Source: Gonocerus acuteangulatus (lineage: Eukaryota; Arthropoda; Insecta; Hemiptera; Coreidae). From it: a DNA stretch of 64,000 nucleotides. The notes under the pieces are model-generated. The model searched no databases. It saw nothing but the letters and a program-made list of their open reading frames with translations, and had not been told where the DNA came from. Of this stretch, positions 34,445 to 45,144 are shown one piece after another. The first letter of the stretch is position 1; each line of letters begins with the position of its first letter. Both the position numbers and the translations under genes were made by a program. The stretch is taken from the NCBI GenBank assembly GCA_946811695.1, contig OX328125.1:94204760-94268759 (forward strand), written 5' to 3'.

Positions 34445-36295
34445 GGAAAGCGATAAAAACTATATTAAGAAAGGCGGAGAACATGATTTTATGATATCTA
34501 TGAAATGAAGAAGTAAGCTAAATACGGACTCCGAACTCATTTAGACGTCGAGGGCGAATGCAGGAAGTTGCGGACATTAGAAGGAAATTAATTTATAAAA
34601 GTTACTTTTCATCAATGAAGAAATCCATATAACTTTTATAAGAACTTTTTTTCCGCGATATTTTGCTTTAAAAAACTTCTTTTCCACTTCACAACTTTAT
34701 TAAGTAAATGGAAAAAGTATTTTCACCTGGAAGGGCCATAATCACTACCCCAAACTACAAAAAGTTATACTGATCTAGCGTTCGTTTACATCTTATAAAA
34801 TTCTTTTTTTTGGGTACCCTTGCTTACCCAAATTTCATTGGGGTTTATAAGGACAAGCTTTCGGTTCACTGAATGGTGGTGGTTGTTCCTCGTATAGGGT
34901 AAATAAGTCTACAACCCAGGCCTCCATGTCGGTTTTTTCGTTCTATTTAGAGTTCGATTTCGAAGGCGTCAGCTCCGTCGTCAGTGAATCTTGGGTGGCC
35001 TTTGCTTCAATCTCTGACTCACTTTTGAGAGACTATGTATGTCATCTACATAAAAAAAAAACGTAAGAAACGTGGGATCGAAAAAAAAAGAAGAAAAAAA
35101 AGAAGAACAAAGGACAAAGTCTCTTTGTATTCTTTTATTTTACATTAATAAACAAGATTGAATGTTTTATAGATACTAAGAAAAGAAAAATAATAAAACT
35201 GAGAAATATGTAGGAATAGAAAAAAGGCTTTATCATTAATACATTATATTTTAAACACTCCTAAAGTTTTTGTGCGGAAGCCTTCTTTTGATTGTATGTG
35301 TTTTGTGTGTAAAAAATCAGGGTCTCAGCCAGCAAAAACCTATTTCATGTTGATAGAAGCATGGAAATATTCCAAAGAAACTAGTTCTACTAATTTTCCA
35401 AGTTTCTCTAAGCAGTTTGCTGTTACGTTACTTGAAATTTATGATAAATAACTGCAGGAACTCGGTAACGAGCAGTGAAATCATTGACTTTGACGGAGGA
35501 AGCTACGAATATAATAGGAAGACGGCGGTTAGCCATAAAAACAATATGGACACAATAGTTAAATAATTACAAGGAAGCATATAGAGAAAAATGGAATTTA
35601 AGCACACTCACCAACCAACATTTTATAGGAAGAATAGAAAAAATAATTGCGCCTTTTTTTCCTCTTTAATTATGTTGATAAAGAAATCGACTCATTAGCA
35701 AGAAAAAGAATAATACTTTAGAAATTAATTCTAAATTAAAATGCAATTTAAACTTCATCAGAATGGAAAGAAACCTTTTTTGAATGAAAATGATAGAAGT
35801 AATTTGCTTAATGAACTTGAGAGTTTTTTTTAAAATCCTTTCATTATTCTCTGAGGGTTTAGATAGTCCGGAAGAGGACTATCTAAACCCTAAAAAAAAA
35901 TAAGGTCTACCAGGTAAAAAAATAAGGTTTTTTTTAGGCAAAATAAAAAGGAAAAGATCACAATATGCCTGCCAGGTGAAAAGTATTTAGAGCGAATATA
36001 ATTCACCTGTTGGAATGTCAGCCTTATGCTAAGAATTTCAGACGTTTTGAAATTCAGCCAAGTGGATGACGTGAAATAAGATTGAATTCTGGTAGTAGAT
36101 GATATTTTTTTACTACTGGCAAATTGTCCCGGCTTCTCGAAGCTGTCAAACAGGTCCAACAGGTTTAATTCACATGGAATTCCAAGTATTTTATTTTGAA
36201 GACATAAGACCTTTCAATATTTCAATATTCGACATTATCTATTTTTTATTGCTTTAGCCGAGAATGCATATGTATATCAAGATGTTGTTATGTGT
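34445..36295. other. 1.85 kb with no recognised gene
   Basis: 35856-35892 is a perfect 15-bp inverted repeat (GGTTTAGATAGTCC and complement). The 89-aa minus frame 35890-36159 (starting MDLFDSFEKPGQF) is unusually free of low complexity but unassigned. Confidence 0.35.
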
Positions 36296-36296
36296 A

Positions 36297-36362
36297 TTTT
36301 TTTTTTTTTTTTTTTTTTTTTTGCTTATGGGTGCTTCTACTGCTAGGGTCATTAGCACTGTT
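36297..36362 (-). mobile_element. SINE 3'-tail fragment with poly-T
   Basis: A T-run 36297-36322 followed by GGGTGCTTCTACTGCTAGGGTCATTAGCACTG is the SINE-B type tail in reverse. TATGTGTATT flanks both sides (about 36289 and 36361), which may be a target-site duplication. Confidence 0.55.
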
Positions 36363-36762
36363 ATGTGTATTATTATATTTTTTATATATTATACCTATAT
36401 TAGAATTGTTGTACTACATTCTTAATGGAGTAATAAGCGACATTTATTGTGGAGTATAGCAAAACAGAAGATTCATTACAAAATAACTAGCGAAAATCAG
36501 ACCATTTTGTTAAAATAGCCTTACCCACAACATTTCTTTATGGAGAGAGACAGCTTTCTTATCATTCCAAAGACAATTTTTTTTTTTTTAATTTTTGCAT
36601 ACAATTTATTCTCTTTGGAATGATAATAAACAAGCGGCCTATGTATAAGTCATCAATTGGTTTCATGATATTTAATTTGTTTTATTGTTTTTTGTTTTGT
36701 TTTCTCCCGGATGTAATTCTTATTTTCTTCGATTTTCATATGCCAATTCTTGTTTCTTTTCT

Positions 36763-37674
36763 TCAGCCATATAAGTGATTGTTGACGATCCTTATGGAAT
36801 CCTTCAAGATGGAACGTCCGAGAGATTCATAGTCGCATTTTAAATTCCATCTTTTAAAGACTTTTTGGATAAAAGAAGGTATGGAACCTCTTGCACCAAA
36901 CAGAAGACCAATTACCTCCCAATTTTTGATATTATAACTTCTACGGAAATAGGGAATACACTTTTCATAAATGGACTTCTTTTCCTTGTCAACTGATAAG
37001 GGCTGATTCTCATCTATCTCAAATCTTATTGTTGGATCTAAAATAATTCCGGTGGATGCCTGGCGATCTATGACCACAATGTCTGCCCTTCTTGTGGAAC
37101 CATCTTCGGCTATGCAGCTAACTTCTTCTTACACCTCAAATCCAGTTTTCTTCCTGAATAAATCGGCAACATAGGTTCGCACCTTATGATGTCGTAGAAG
37201 TTCTGATTTCTGACAGACGCCCAGGACATGGGGGAGAGTTTCAGGCTCGTTGCAGGCTCTGCAACGGACTCCTGAGCTTCTGCCAGGAATCGTTCGAACT
37301 GGAATTGGGTTGCAATTCAGCTTGATGGCTGTGCTCCATTCGCTGCAAGACATTCCTATTTTCGTCGACATCCAGGAATTACTTTTTTTATATTGAGAGA
37401 AGAGAATCACGCCCTTACCCTTTGACGGAACCTGACACCATTTATGAAAAGAGTCTTCCCTTAATTTCCTTCGAAGTTTGCTGACTTCATCCCCTTCTTT
37501 GTCTAGTTTATTGAAACATTCTTCCTTTTCCTCTTCCAGCTTTCTAGTTTTCAAGACATATTCATTGCCATCTTCTAGAAGTTTATTTGCGATGTTTATA
37601 TGCTGGAGGTATGCTTCCCATTTCGCCTTGATAAGACCTAGACCGCGAACATTTCTGTTTTTACATAGGGGCAA
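36763..37674 (-). pseudogene. R2/NeSL-like LINE C-terminus: zinc knuckle and restriction-like endonuclease
   Basis: One minus frame runs 37674 to 36763 with a single in-frame TAA at 37129-37131. In order: an RT-thumb region (GLGLIKAKWEAYLQ, then NEYVLKTRKLEEE); a CCHC knuckle, C-x2-C-x7-H-x4-C, at RCRACNEPETLPHVLGVC; and, after the stop, RRADIVVIDRQASTGIILDPTIRFE, whose D-x14-D spacing fits the PD-(D/E)xK-type endonuclease of R2-group LINEs (Ala replaces the usual Pro). The frame ends ILKDSIRIVNNHLYG. The RT catalytic domain is missing, so it is 5'-truncated. It is a relative of 12908-13260. R2 itself targets 28S rDNA; no rDNA is visible here. Confidence 0.8.
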
Positions 37675-37679
37675 TTACA

Positions 37680-39290
37680 TAAGCTTTGTGATTTATTTAT
37701 TTATGCCGAGTTCCACGAAAAAAGACGATTACCTCGATAAAACGGCAGAATCAAAGTCAGTAAAAGCGATAGTCAGTAGGTTATAAAATACAGGGCCTTG
37801 GAAGAGGACAGGAAAATCTAAAAAAATCGACTTTTTTTAAATTTTATTTTCTGAGTTAGAAAGATGTAGATAACACGACGCTTCGACTTGTTTCTCTGGT
37901 TCGCCTTTAGTTCACTCACAGTTTCAAGTTAAAGTGAATAGCACCATCATCTAAGGAAAATTCAATGGCGGAATCTGAAACTCCCCTCCTAACACTTTGT
38001 TACCCATAAATCACTCGTATAAAATAAAATTGAAACATTGAATTTGAATGACATATATTTTCAATCAGGTGTATGGACCAGCATTCTATAGAATAAACAT
38101 TCGCCTTTGCTATCCTCAAGCACTTTCAGAACTTGGGCTTCGATTCCCCAAAATACAGATTTTATGATTCGCCGTCTCCCTTCGAAGATCCTGAATTAAC
38201 AAACCTAACGAAAATGAAAATAATTATACACACTAAAAATGAAATATAATACAATATGGTGCGTCGAATGCTATGGTGCCAATGACCATAGCAGTCGACG
38301 CACCCAAATGAAAAATAAAAAAATACAATATTTTCATTAAAAATAACAAATGTTTATACTTTCGAGTAAATGTATGTATATTTTAAATGTGTTAGTTGTA
38401 TGTGTTAGTACAAACTACCTTCTGGCACTTACTGAAACGTTGAAATGAATTAAAATCACAGATACATATACAACAAGTGCTTACCATTTTCATTAAAACA
38501 ATTTGCGATTTCCGTTAAACAGTTTGGAACAGCATTCTACCACCGTGACAAAAACAGTATAAGAAATGGGGGGGGGGGGGGGTTGGGTAAGTTAAATTTC
38601 TTAGATTACACAAGTTACATACGGAGGAAATAAATAAATGTTAATATGGTGAGTAAGTATTATTTTGAGGACTTGCGATGATCATAGCTACATGTTGCCA
38701 CGAGCATTGGCGATGAGCTCACTTCTAGCCTGGCCTACCTCAGGTGTGATGTCACCCAATTACCTCCAATTTACTAGGCGACGCAATTTTACACGAGTTT
38801 CGTCATTTTTATATTTTTACAGAGAATTACTATAAACTTAATTAGGTATATTATATATATGTGATGATTCCATATTTCTGGAAGCAGCTCAATTTATTTC
38901 ATATTCTCGGAACTGAAACGTTTTCACGTCTTTTTATGAATCCCTTACTGGGCTGTTAGCCTACCAAGGAAATATTTCCTCTGTTGGGCTTTATCTCTTC
39001 TCTCCAGTAGATACGAATGCCGATTTCAGCAGAATTATCTTGTTACAGGCGATCAGAACAGATATAAGAAAATAATTATGTATCAAAAAACGACGAAATA
39101 TTACTAACTTTCACGACAAAAAAATTTAATTTGATCTTGAGTTTATTTTTGCACTTATACAAATTATTAATTATTAAAACGTTTATATACACATTTCTCA
39201 ATGCAAATAAAAGGTTTAAATGACATCTTGTACACAGTTTTTATTTATAACCTTGTAATCCAGCACATTTAGTCAATAAAATATTGTGTT
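37680..39290. other. no gene; one short hairpin and a G-run
   Basis: 38268-38304 is an inverted repeat (GGTGCGTCGAATGCTATGG and complement) around CCAA, resembling the SINE tail hairpin in a fully palindromic form. A 14-nt G-run lies at 38569-38582. Confidence 0.5.
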
Positions 39291-39294
39291 TCGA

Positions 39295-39366
39295 TTATCC
39301 GGGGTTTTCGATTATCCGTGGACCACCCTCCCCGTCATTACCCCGGATAATGGAGGTTCTACTGTA
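39295..39366 (+). mobile_element. solo pogo/Tigger-type terminus
   Basis: CCCCGGATAATGGAGGTTCTACTGTA at its right edge is the inverted form of the CAGTAGAACC..TATCC-type ends of pogo-group elements. Internally, CGATTATCCGGGG and CGATTATCCGTGG are a small tandem. No left end was found within several kb. Confidence 0.5.
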
Positions 39367-39831
39367 CTTTTAAACACTCTTTGTAGCACATATTTATAAT
39401 CTTTAATATTTGTAATCCCTATTTAACATTCATTATTGAACAAAATAATTATAAAAAATACTTGATGTATTGTGTAATTGTCGAATAAAGATATATAAAA
39501 AAATAAAAAAAAACATTCATTATTCATTTAATTGTTTTTGTTTTTTTAAATTTTCAAGTTCTTGTTTAGCTGTAATTTCTTTTATTTAAAATTCATTTAT
39601 TTATTAATTATTTTTCAATTTTAGCGTTTTTCTCATTTCAGGGTCCGTTGAGAAAATACCTGGCAGCATCAGGATGTCGTAAAAAAAATGAGATGCTTCA
39701 TTCCCTTGCAAACCACCGAGGATGGATGAAGTCAGCCTGAGGAAGCCGGAGGGAAAACCGGTGAAATATTGTAGAATGGAGAGTAAGAGCGCCGCTAAAG
39801 AGAGAAGCCGTCTCACCAACCAATCATATAG

Positions 39832-39841
<10 letters not shown>

Positions 39842-39919
<78 letters not shown>

Positions 39920-39982
39920 TGAACAAAATAATTTTGTTTTTAAAACACGAGTTATCTGGACGTCCGGGTTAACGTGGTTTTA

Positions 39983-40037
<55 letters not shown>
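39842..40037. repeat. (TA)n tracts enclosing an inverted Tigger end
   Basis: TA runs at about 39846-39918 and 39986-40037 surround a 67-bp segment (39919-39985) that is an exact-looking inverted copy of the Tigger left end at 40038-40104. Confidence 0.9.
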
Positions 40038-40040
<3 letters not shown>

Positions 40041-40223
40041 TAAAACCACGTTAACCCGGACGTCCAGATAACTCGTGTTTTAAAAACAAAATTATTTTGT
40101 TCAGTGTTGTAACTGAAGATGTGTTTTACAGACTATAAATTTCTATTCTCAGTAGGTAAATTCGAGTTTTCCTAGCACCACGGTCGAGGTACAACAGTAT
40201 CGTTTTGCGGTTTCGAATGCTCG

Positions 40224-40406
40224 TTGGCCGCGATTAAGGTGAGACGTAAAAAAATTGTTGTGACTATGGAAAAAAGAATGGAAGGATTGTCAAGAATTGA
40301 TAAGGGAGAATCGTTAAAGAACATTGCTGTTGAGTTTGGAGTAGGAACATCGACCGTATCTGAATGGAAAAAGAACAGAAAACGCATTGAAGGGCTTATG
40401 TTTTAA
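40224..40406 (+). pseudogene. Tigger transposase N-terminal HTH remnant
   Basis: Reads KRMEGLSRIDKGESLKNIA, then VEFGVGTSTVSEWKKNRKRIE. This is the CENP-B N-terminal / pogo helix-turn-helix (KGES...IA.E.GV..STVS..KK), which binds the element's ends. It stops after 60 codons at TAA 40404-40406, without the CENP-B HTH-2 or DDE domain. Confidence 0.8.
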
Positions 40407-40432
40407 GTTGATTTCTAAGGTTTATGGTGGCT

Positions 40433-40564
40433 ATGACCCACGCAGAAGCAGTAGCAAACATTGACAAATTCGTGGTGTATTTCAAGAGTCAAGCCGAAAC
40501 ATTGCTAAATAATCTTCTAATGTTAAAGCTCATGCTAGATCGCGCTGCTCGTATGCGATTTTAG
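40433..40564 (+). pseudogene. Tigger transposase C-terminal remnant
   Basis: ATG at 40433 opens MTHAEAVANIDKFVVYFKSQ and continues to LMLDRAARMRF and TAG. The HAEA....D....Y...Q ... L...L..RAA...R pattern resembles the last 45 residues of Tigger transposases. Its position right behind the HTH remnant shows an internal deletion of the catalytic part. Confidence 0.55.
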
Positions 40565-40697
40565 TATCGTAGCCTTTTACTACAGACGAGTTTGTAGCTA
40601 CGTTGAGTACTGCAAATGCATAGGTTATTATAGTACATACAGTGTATGTGTTTTTAGGTGGATGTGTGTCAGTAATAATTTCTAGCCTCCACTAAAA

Positions 40698-41258
40698 TTT
40701 TGAAATTTGAATGTAAGCAGCTGTTTTATATCAACGACACTAACAGCCTTCAAATGATAAGGACCATCATGCGAGCCAGAACAGAAACCCTAAATCTGAA
40801 TAGGAAGCCTTGGAGTTCTGATCATAGTGCCCTCTGCTCTCTTTGCAATATGAAAGAACCCGAAGATATCATCCATTTCCTAGCTGTATGCCCAATCCTC
40901 TCCGAGATAAGATTAAACATATTCTTCAAAAATAGATTAACCCACACGCAAGCAATAGACTATTTGAACGGCCAGGACTACTCAAAACTATACCAATACG
41001 TTAAAGAGGCAATTAATTTTAAATTTGATTATGAGGAATAAGGAGGATCAATTTTTGTTTTACTTATTTATTTGTCTTTATATTGGTTACAATCACTCAT
41101 ATTGTTTTTATTTAATTTTCATGTGTATAATATTATGTGGTGTCGCTTAGCTGATGGATTATATCCAAGCTTATGTAAATTTATTGTGAATTTCTCAAGG
41201 ACTTATTATTTGTACATTTATAAAATAAAATTTACTTTACTACAACTACTACTACTAC
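40698..41258 (+). mobile_element. 5'-truncated LINE inside Tigger, 60-bp target duplication
   Basis: The 60 bp at 40638-40697 (TACAGTGTATG...CACTAAAA) recur identically at 41259-41318, so the 561 bp between are an insertion. It ends with the simple repeat (CTA)n at 41240-41258, a LINE-like 3' tail, and carries a LINE C-terminus. The duplication is at the long end for non-LTR elements. The insertion is younger than the Tigger. Confidence 0.85.
40700..41041 (+). pseudogene. LINE C-terminal zinc-knuckle fragment
   Basis: The frame reads RARTETLNLNRKPW, then C-x2-C-x9-H-x4-C at CSLCNMKEPEDIIHFLAVC, then a hydrophilic end closing at TAA 41039-41041. A CCHC knuckle near the C-terminus with 'HF...CP' is usual in endonuclease-type LINE polyproteins; the clade was not determined. 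The frame is intact to its stop, so the copy is fairly young. The first codons are fixed by truncation at 40698, not a true start. Confidence 0.65.
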
Positions 41259-42545
41259 TACAGTGTATGTGTTTTTAGGTGGATGTGTGTCAGTAATAAT
41301 TTCTAGCCTCCACTAAAAATATTTCGTTGATTTAAATGTTTTTTTTTTATTTTGTTTTTTGGTTTTTTTCGTCGTTCTCTGGATAACCCGGATTTTCGTG
41401 AACTCGTATCGGCTCTAGTCCCAGTTGATACGGGTAAACGAGGTTTTACGGTACATATATATACATTTTAATAGGGGACCATCGATGAGGATTTGAAGAA
41501 ATTTTTCAAACATTCATTCTAAATTCCTTCCTGAAGAGCTAAAACAATAATGATTGTGAAGAGTTGAATATTGTACAAACCTGAAAGTAACTCAACCACA
41601 AGGTAATAATCAACCGGATCTTAAGAAGACACAAAGCCACAACAATAAGGATACTGTGGAAGGACGTTGTTGAGGATGGTTATAATATTGTGCGTAAGAC
41701 ATCTAGAGGTTTCATGTAAATTGTATATCGATGACAATGTATAACCTGTAATTTCTAACAAATGTAAGATCATTAGAGAGGTTAGGCAGCAGGGATATTT
41801 CCTTTCGTCCAGCTCATCAAGACAACAATTGCAATAAATGAATTATTTTCAACAATCTTCACAATTTTTCTGCATTCGACAATTGCCCATTAGTTTCGAA
41901 TATAAAATCCGTTTTCTCCAATGAAATAAAAATTAACGCAGCTATGTGCAAGTTTATATTGTAGTTTGGAGAAGGGTTTAGGTAAAGCCCTAATCCCAAT
42001 AGCATTTTCTTATTTTTAGTTGACAATTGTATCATTACTTTCTGTTTTAGTATTGTGGGTCTCGTTGCAAAATAAGAATAATTACGATCGTTCGGACCTA
42101 TTAATAATTTGGAGCCCATGCCCCTTAAGATGGACTTCTTTTGCTGGTAAACGAATTCGCCCAATTGTTTGTTATGAAAATACCCCAAAAATGCAATTTA
42201 GTATGAACCCAAAATAATAATGCTTCCAAATGATTAAAATGTTTGTTGTTGCAACGAAATTCGCAATACCACACTTGTGATTTAGGTAATAAATGTACGT
42301 AGAAAAGAAATGGTCTATTAGAAGTAGGGGACCTGAAACTTCCTTACAGGGAAGATTATTTATAAGCTTCTCGCGGACGTAATGTTTAGCCCGGAACATT
42401 TCCTGAGGACTGAGTATTGTTCACGTTCTAATGCGTAAGTACTGCTCACGTTCTGAGGAGTGAGTTTTGTTTGTGATCTGAAGAGTGAGAAAAGTTCATG
42501 TTCTACAAAATCAGCATTGTTGGTGATCTGAATACACAATACATA

Positions 42546-42732
42546 TCGTCCCTACCATGTCAAACTATCGAATATGAAAAATCTCCTTTTTCAGATTCGA
42601 GACTACGCTCTTGGATTGTGCCTTAAATAAAGTTTCGAATAAAATTATTGTTCAATGTATTACTTCGTCAATGAATCGATATGTTCGTTCGCAAGTTTGC
42701 TCCAATTTTCATACTTGCCATGGTAGGAACGA
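42546..42732. mobile_element. Tc1/mariner-like MITE (family Z), short copy
   Basis: TCGTCCCTACCATGTCAAAC at 42546 follows TA; the opposite end ...CATGGTAGGAACGA at 42732 precedes TA. It shares its interior with 45145-45402 but lacks about 70 bp in the middle, and the right inverted repeat is eroded. Confidence 0.65.
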
Positions 42733-42845
42733 TATTATGCTTAATATTAATAGTTTATAGTGACCCAATCTTCTTCAATCCAATATTTTTCAGGCGGAAG
42801 CACAATAAAAGAAAATTAACCAATTAATTCATTTTATTTGTACTT

Positions 42846-42884
42846 GCTCTACATGTTTCACACCTCAGGTGCCTCTTCAGGAGC
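42846..42884 (-). ncRNA. hammerhead ribozyme fold
   Basis: Minus strand: GCTC (42884-42881), CTGAAGA (42880-42874), G, GCACC-TGA-GGTGT (stem II, 5 bp with one G-U), GAAA (42859-42856), C AT G, T, A, then GAGC (42849-42846) closing stem I. All core bases required of a hammerhead are present, with GUA as cleavage triplet, cut predicted between 42850 and 42849. Confidence 0.7.
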
Positions 42885-42997
42885 CAAAAAACTCGACGTC
42901 GATTTTGGCGACGTTCAATATTGGACGTGGCTATTGTACGGGAAGGTTCGCCTTAATACAATTAGGCTGTAAGTTTTAGTTTATCGATTTTTTTTTG

Positions 42998-43036
42998 GCT
43001 CCTGAAGAGGCACCTGAGTTGTGAAACATGTAGAGC
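42998..43036 (+). ncRNA. hammerhead ribozyme fold, weaker stem II
   Basis: GCTC 42998-43001, CTGAAGA 43002-43008, GAAA 43023-43026, C43027 and G43030 as stem III, U43031, A43032, GAGC 43033-43036. Stem II is GCACC..GTTGT and so has lost one pair relative to the left arm. Cleavage predicted after 43032. Confidence 0.65.
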
Positions 43037-43245
43037 AAGTACAAGTAAAATTAATTAACTTTGCTAATTCTCTTTTATTGTCCTTCCGCCTGAAAAATAT
43101 TGGCTATTATGCTTAAGGTTTCTCCGCGGAGGAGCATTTTTGTACGTGTGCGGCAACATACTGTGGCCCTGACCTAACTATCTGCCTTTGACCCGAGTTT
43201 AAGCATTCGTTTTTGTTGAGACTACACCAACTATATACCTATCAT

Positions 43246-43697
43246 ACTAGCTGTTACCCAGTGTGCCATGCTACACCTACTTTCCGTGTATGACTCTCCC
43301 CGTATCAAGATCTACTTGATACCTAGTTGTCTATACCCAGTTACGAAAATCGGTCAAACGATGTGAATTTGTTTTAGTTCATAATGATACCGGCAGAGGC
43401 CAGCACAACAGCACTTCATCTAACTTCTGACAGAGGCAAGTAGTAGTCGATTCACATGGCCGTCACAATCTGAATGGTTCAGAGTAGCCAATTTTTCTTG
43501 AACAAAACTTTTGACCTTTTGACCAAATTTTGAAATTTGACTATTTCGACCTAGCCTCAATCTCTCGATCCAGCACCTCCCTGTGTGCCAAGTTTGGTCA
43601 ATATCGGTCAAACGGTGTAGATTTGTATAAGGAACAAACAAACAAATAAATAAATAAACATAAAAACAGACAGACACGTGATTTATATATATGCATC
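43246..43697 (-). mobile_element. Helitron-like non-autonomous element, copy b
   Basis: Minus strand: from TATATATAAATCACGTGTCTG near 43697 to ...GTGT-AGCATGGC-ACAC hairpin and GGGTAACAGCTAGT ending at 43246. The CTAGT end and preceding GTGT/ACAC hairpin are the clearest of the three copies. The 85-aa frame 43420-43677 is a by-product of the repeat, not a known protein. Confidence 0.55.
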
Positions 43698-44118
43698 TAA
43701 TGAGAAATAAGTGTGTTCTCGGAAGAAGTTAAAGACCTTAAGTTATTACTTCAATAATTGAGTGAACAGTTAAAACAAATAAAAAAGAACAAAACGATGT
43801 ATGTTTATTGTATTCAGGTTCAAGCTGAGAAAAATTTTCTTTTGACGCATCTCTGCAAAAGTATTATATCAATGAGACTCTTTAGCAGGCCGCTACTTTC
43901 GCGTATTTTCCCCTTTGCATATTCTAATAAATTAAAGATGAAAATATTAGCCTTCTCTAGAATAACAATCCTTTTCCAGAATGATGTAAAAGAATTGAGA
44001 ACACTTCAAAAGTAGGTCAACCCGAGTGAGTAAACAAGTTCTACATTCTGAGTACGAAGTATTTGGTTGAAGTTGAAGTCTTAAGAAGTACATGATTGAC
44101 TGGGTCAGAGCGTTTAGA

Positions 44119-44138
44119 CCCCCCCCCCCCCCCCCCCC
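44119..44138 (+). repeat. 20-nt C run
   Basis: An uninterrupted poly-C tract; its length is likely to be imprecise in any assembly. Confidence 0.9.
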
Positions 44139-44459
44139 CGAGTAAAAGATTCCACTGAAAGTAAGAGTTGGTGAGGTCGGGGAAAAGTTTGATTGCTATC
44201 CGAGATTCAGGCAGGCCGGCGCGGAGGGATTAGGGTCCTACCCCAGTCTGATATATTGCCCGTAAAAAAGAAAAGGGTGGGATATATCCCGCCCACCAAT
44301 ACGTCTAAGGCCGCCTACTCTTCTGGGTCATGGCTAGTATATCACTTCTACAGCCTAGGTATTCCAGTATACTGTATTCATAAATCAAATAGATGATAGT
44401 ACAATGCACCATCGTAGGGGAAAAGTGTGAAATATTTGGCGCTAAATTATATTCTTAGT

Positions 44460-44900
44460 GTAACAACAAAATGATTTCGTTTAGAGCCTTCTGCTCAAAT
44501 TCAGGAACATGAATATGCTTTAGGTCCACCCGACAAACCTATGTGATGTACTGTATAACATACAGTCTTATTTTTCGGGCATGGCCACTGCGCATGAGCG
44601 AACGCCATTGCGCGTGGGCAAACACCAACGGAAACATTTTTGTGACACCTTTTTCGACCGCCTAGGTCCACCCGATAAACCTATGTATGTACTCTATAAC
44701 ATACTGCCATCTTATAGTACATTGCAACTGCGCATGCGCGAACGCAAGGGGACACTTTATTGAACACATACATTCATTTTTGTACATGGCCACTGCGCCT
44801 GCGCAAACGCCGCCGCGCATTCCCAAACGCAACTGCGTATGCGCGGAAGCTTTTTTTGTAACGTTCTTTTTCCAGTTTAGTCAGCGCTAAAGCATATTTA
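44460..44900. repeat. CpG-rich repeat block with TGCGCATGCGC motifs
   Basis: GGTCCACCCGA(C/T)AAACCTATGT occurs at 44522 and about 44670, giving a period near 150 bp. Each is followed by CATGGCCACTGCGC or similar, and then runs of GCGCA-type words spaced about 18-20 bp (44591, 44609, 44733, 44790, 44812, 44836). TGCGCATGCGC at 44731 equals the palindromic NRF-1 type site. Unusually GC-rich for the window. The left flank is shared with 32636-32730. Confidence 0.6.
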
Positions 44901-45144
44901 TGCTAAAATATTTCGACCTTCCACTATGAAAAAAGATGAACGAAGTAAGTACTCGTTACATTAGGCACAAGGCGATTTCTTTCATTTCAAGTTGAAGGTA
45001 CTATTGACAAATTTTGAATAATATATGAGATGCAGATATTTAGCCGTTAAGGCATAAAAAGTCAAGGAATTCTTTTGAGTACGAATCTTTTGAAAAACTG
45101 TACTAGACATTTTTTGTGTACATCCAGGTATCTAATTCGTTATA

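Larger units (their letters stand above)
40038..41451 (+). mobile_element. internally deleted Tigger (pogo) element
   Basis: The left terminal repeat CAGTAAAACCACGTTAACCC starts at 40038 after TA; the right end ...GGGTAAACGAGGTTTTACGG stops at 41451 before TA. TA duplications and CAGT-type ends identify pogo/Tigger. About 620 bp of the span is a later LINE insertion with its duplicated target; the Tigger itself is only about 0.8 kb, with remnants of the transposase N- and C-termini and no DDE catalytic core. Confidence 0.85.
42777..43103. repeat. inverted repeat with two hammerhead folds
   Basis: CAATATTTTTCAGGCGGAAG near 42781 is answered by CTTCCGCCTGAAAAATATTG near 43084; the arms are about 110 bp and the spacer about 105 bp (42889-42993). 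The spacer has ACGTCGATTTTGGCGACGTTC-like text. Each arm contains one complete hammerhead core; the arms differ at scattered positions, so they are not a recent copy error. Confidence 0.85.

Noticed and set aside
35890..36159. 89-aa host protein
   Set aside because: Plausible composition, but no family resemblance and it starts beside a palindrome; insufficient to call a gene.
37478..37786. 102-aa plus-strand protein
   Set aside because: Serine-rich antisense shadow of the R2/NeSL-like coding fragment.
44731..44741. Active host promoter at the NRF-1-like palindrome
   Set aside because: It is one unit of a minisatellite, with no gene downstream.
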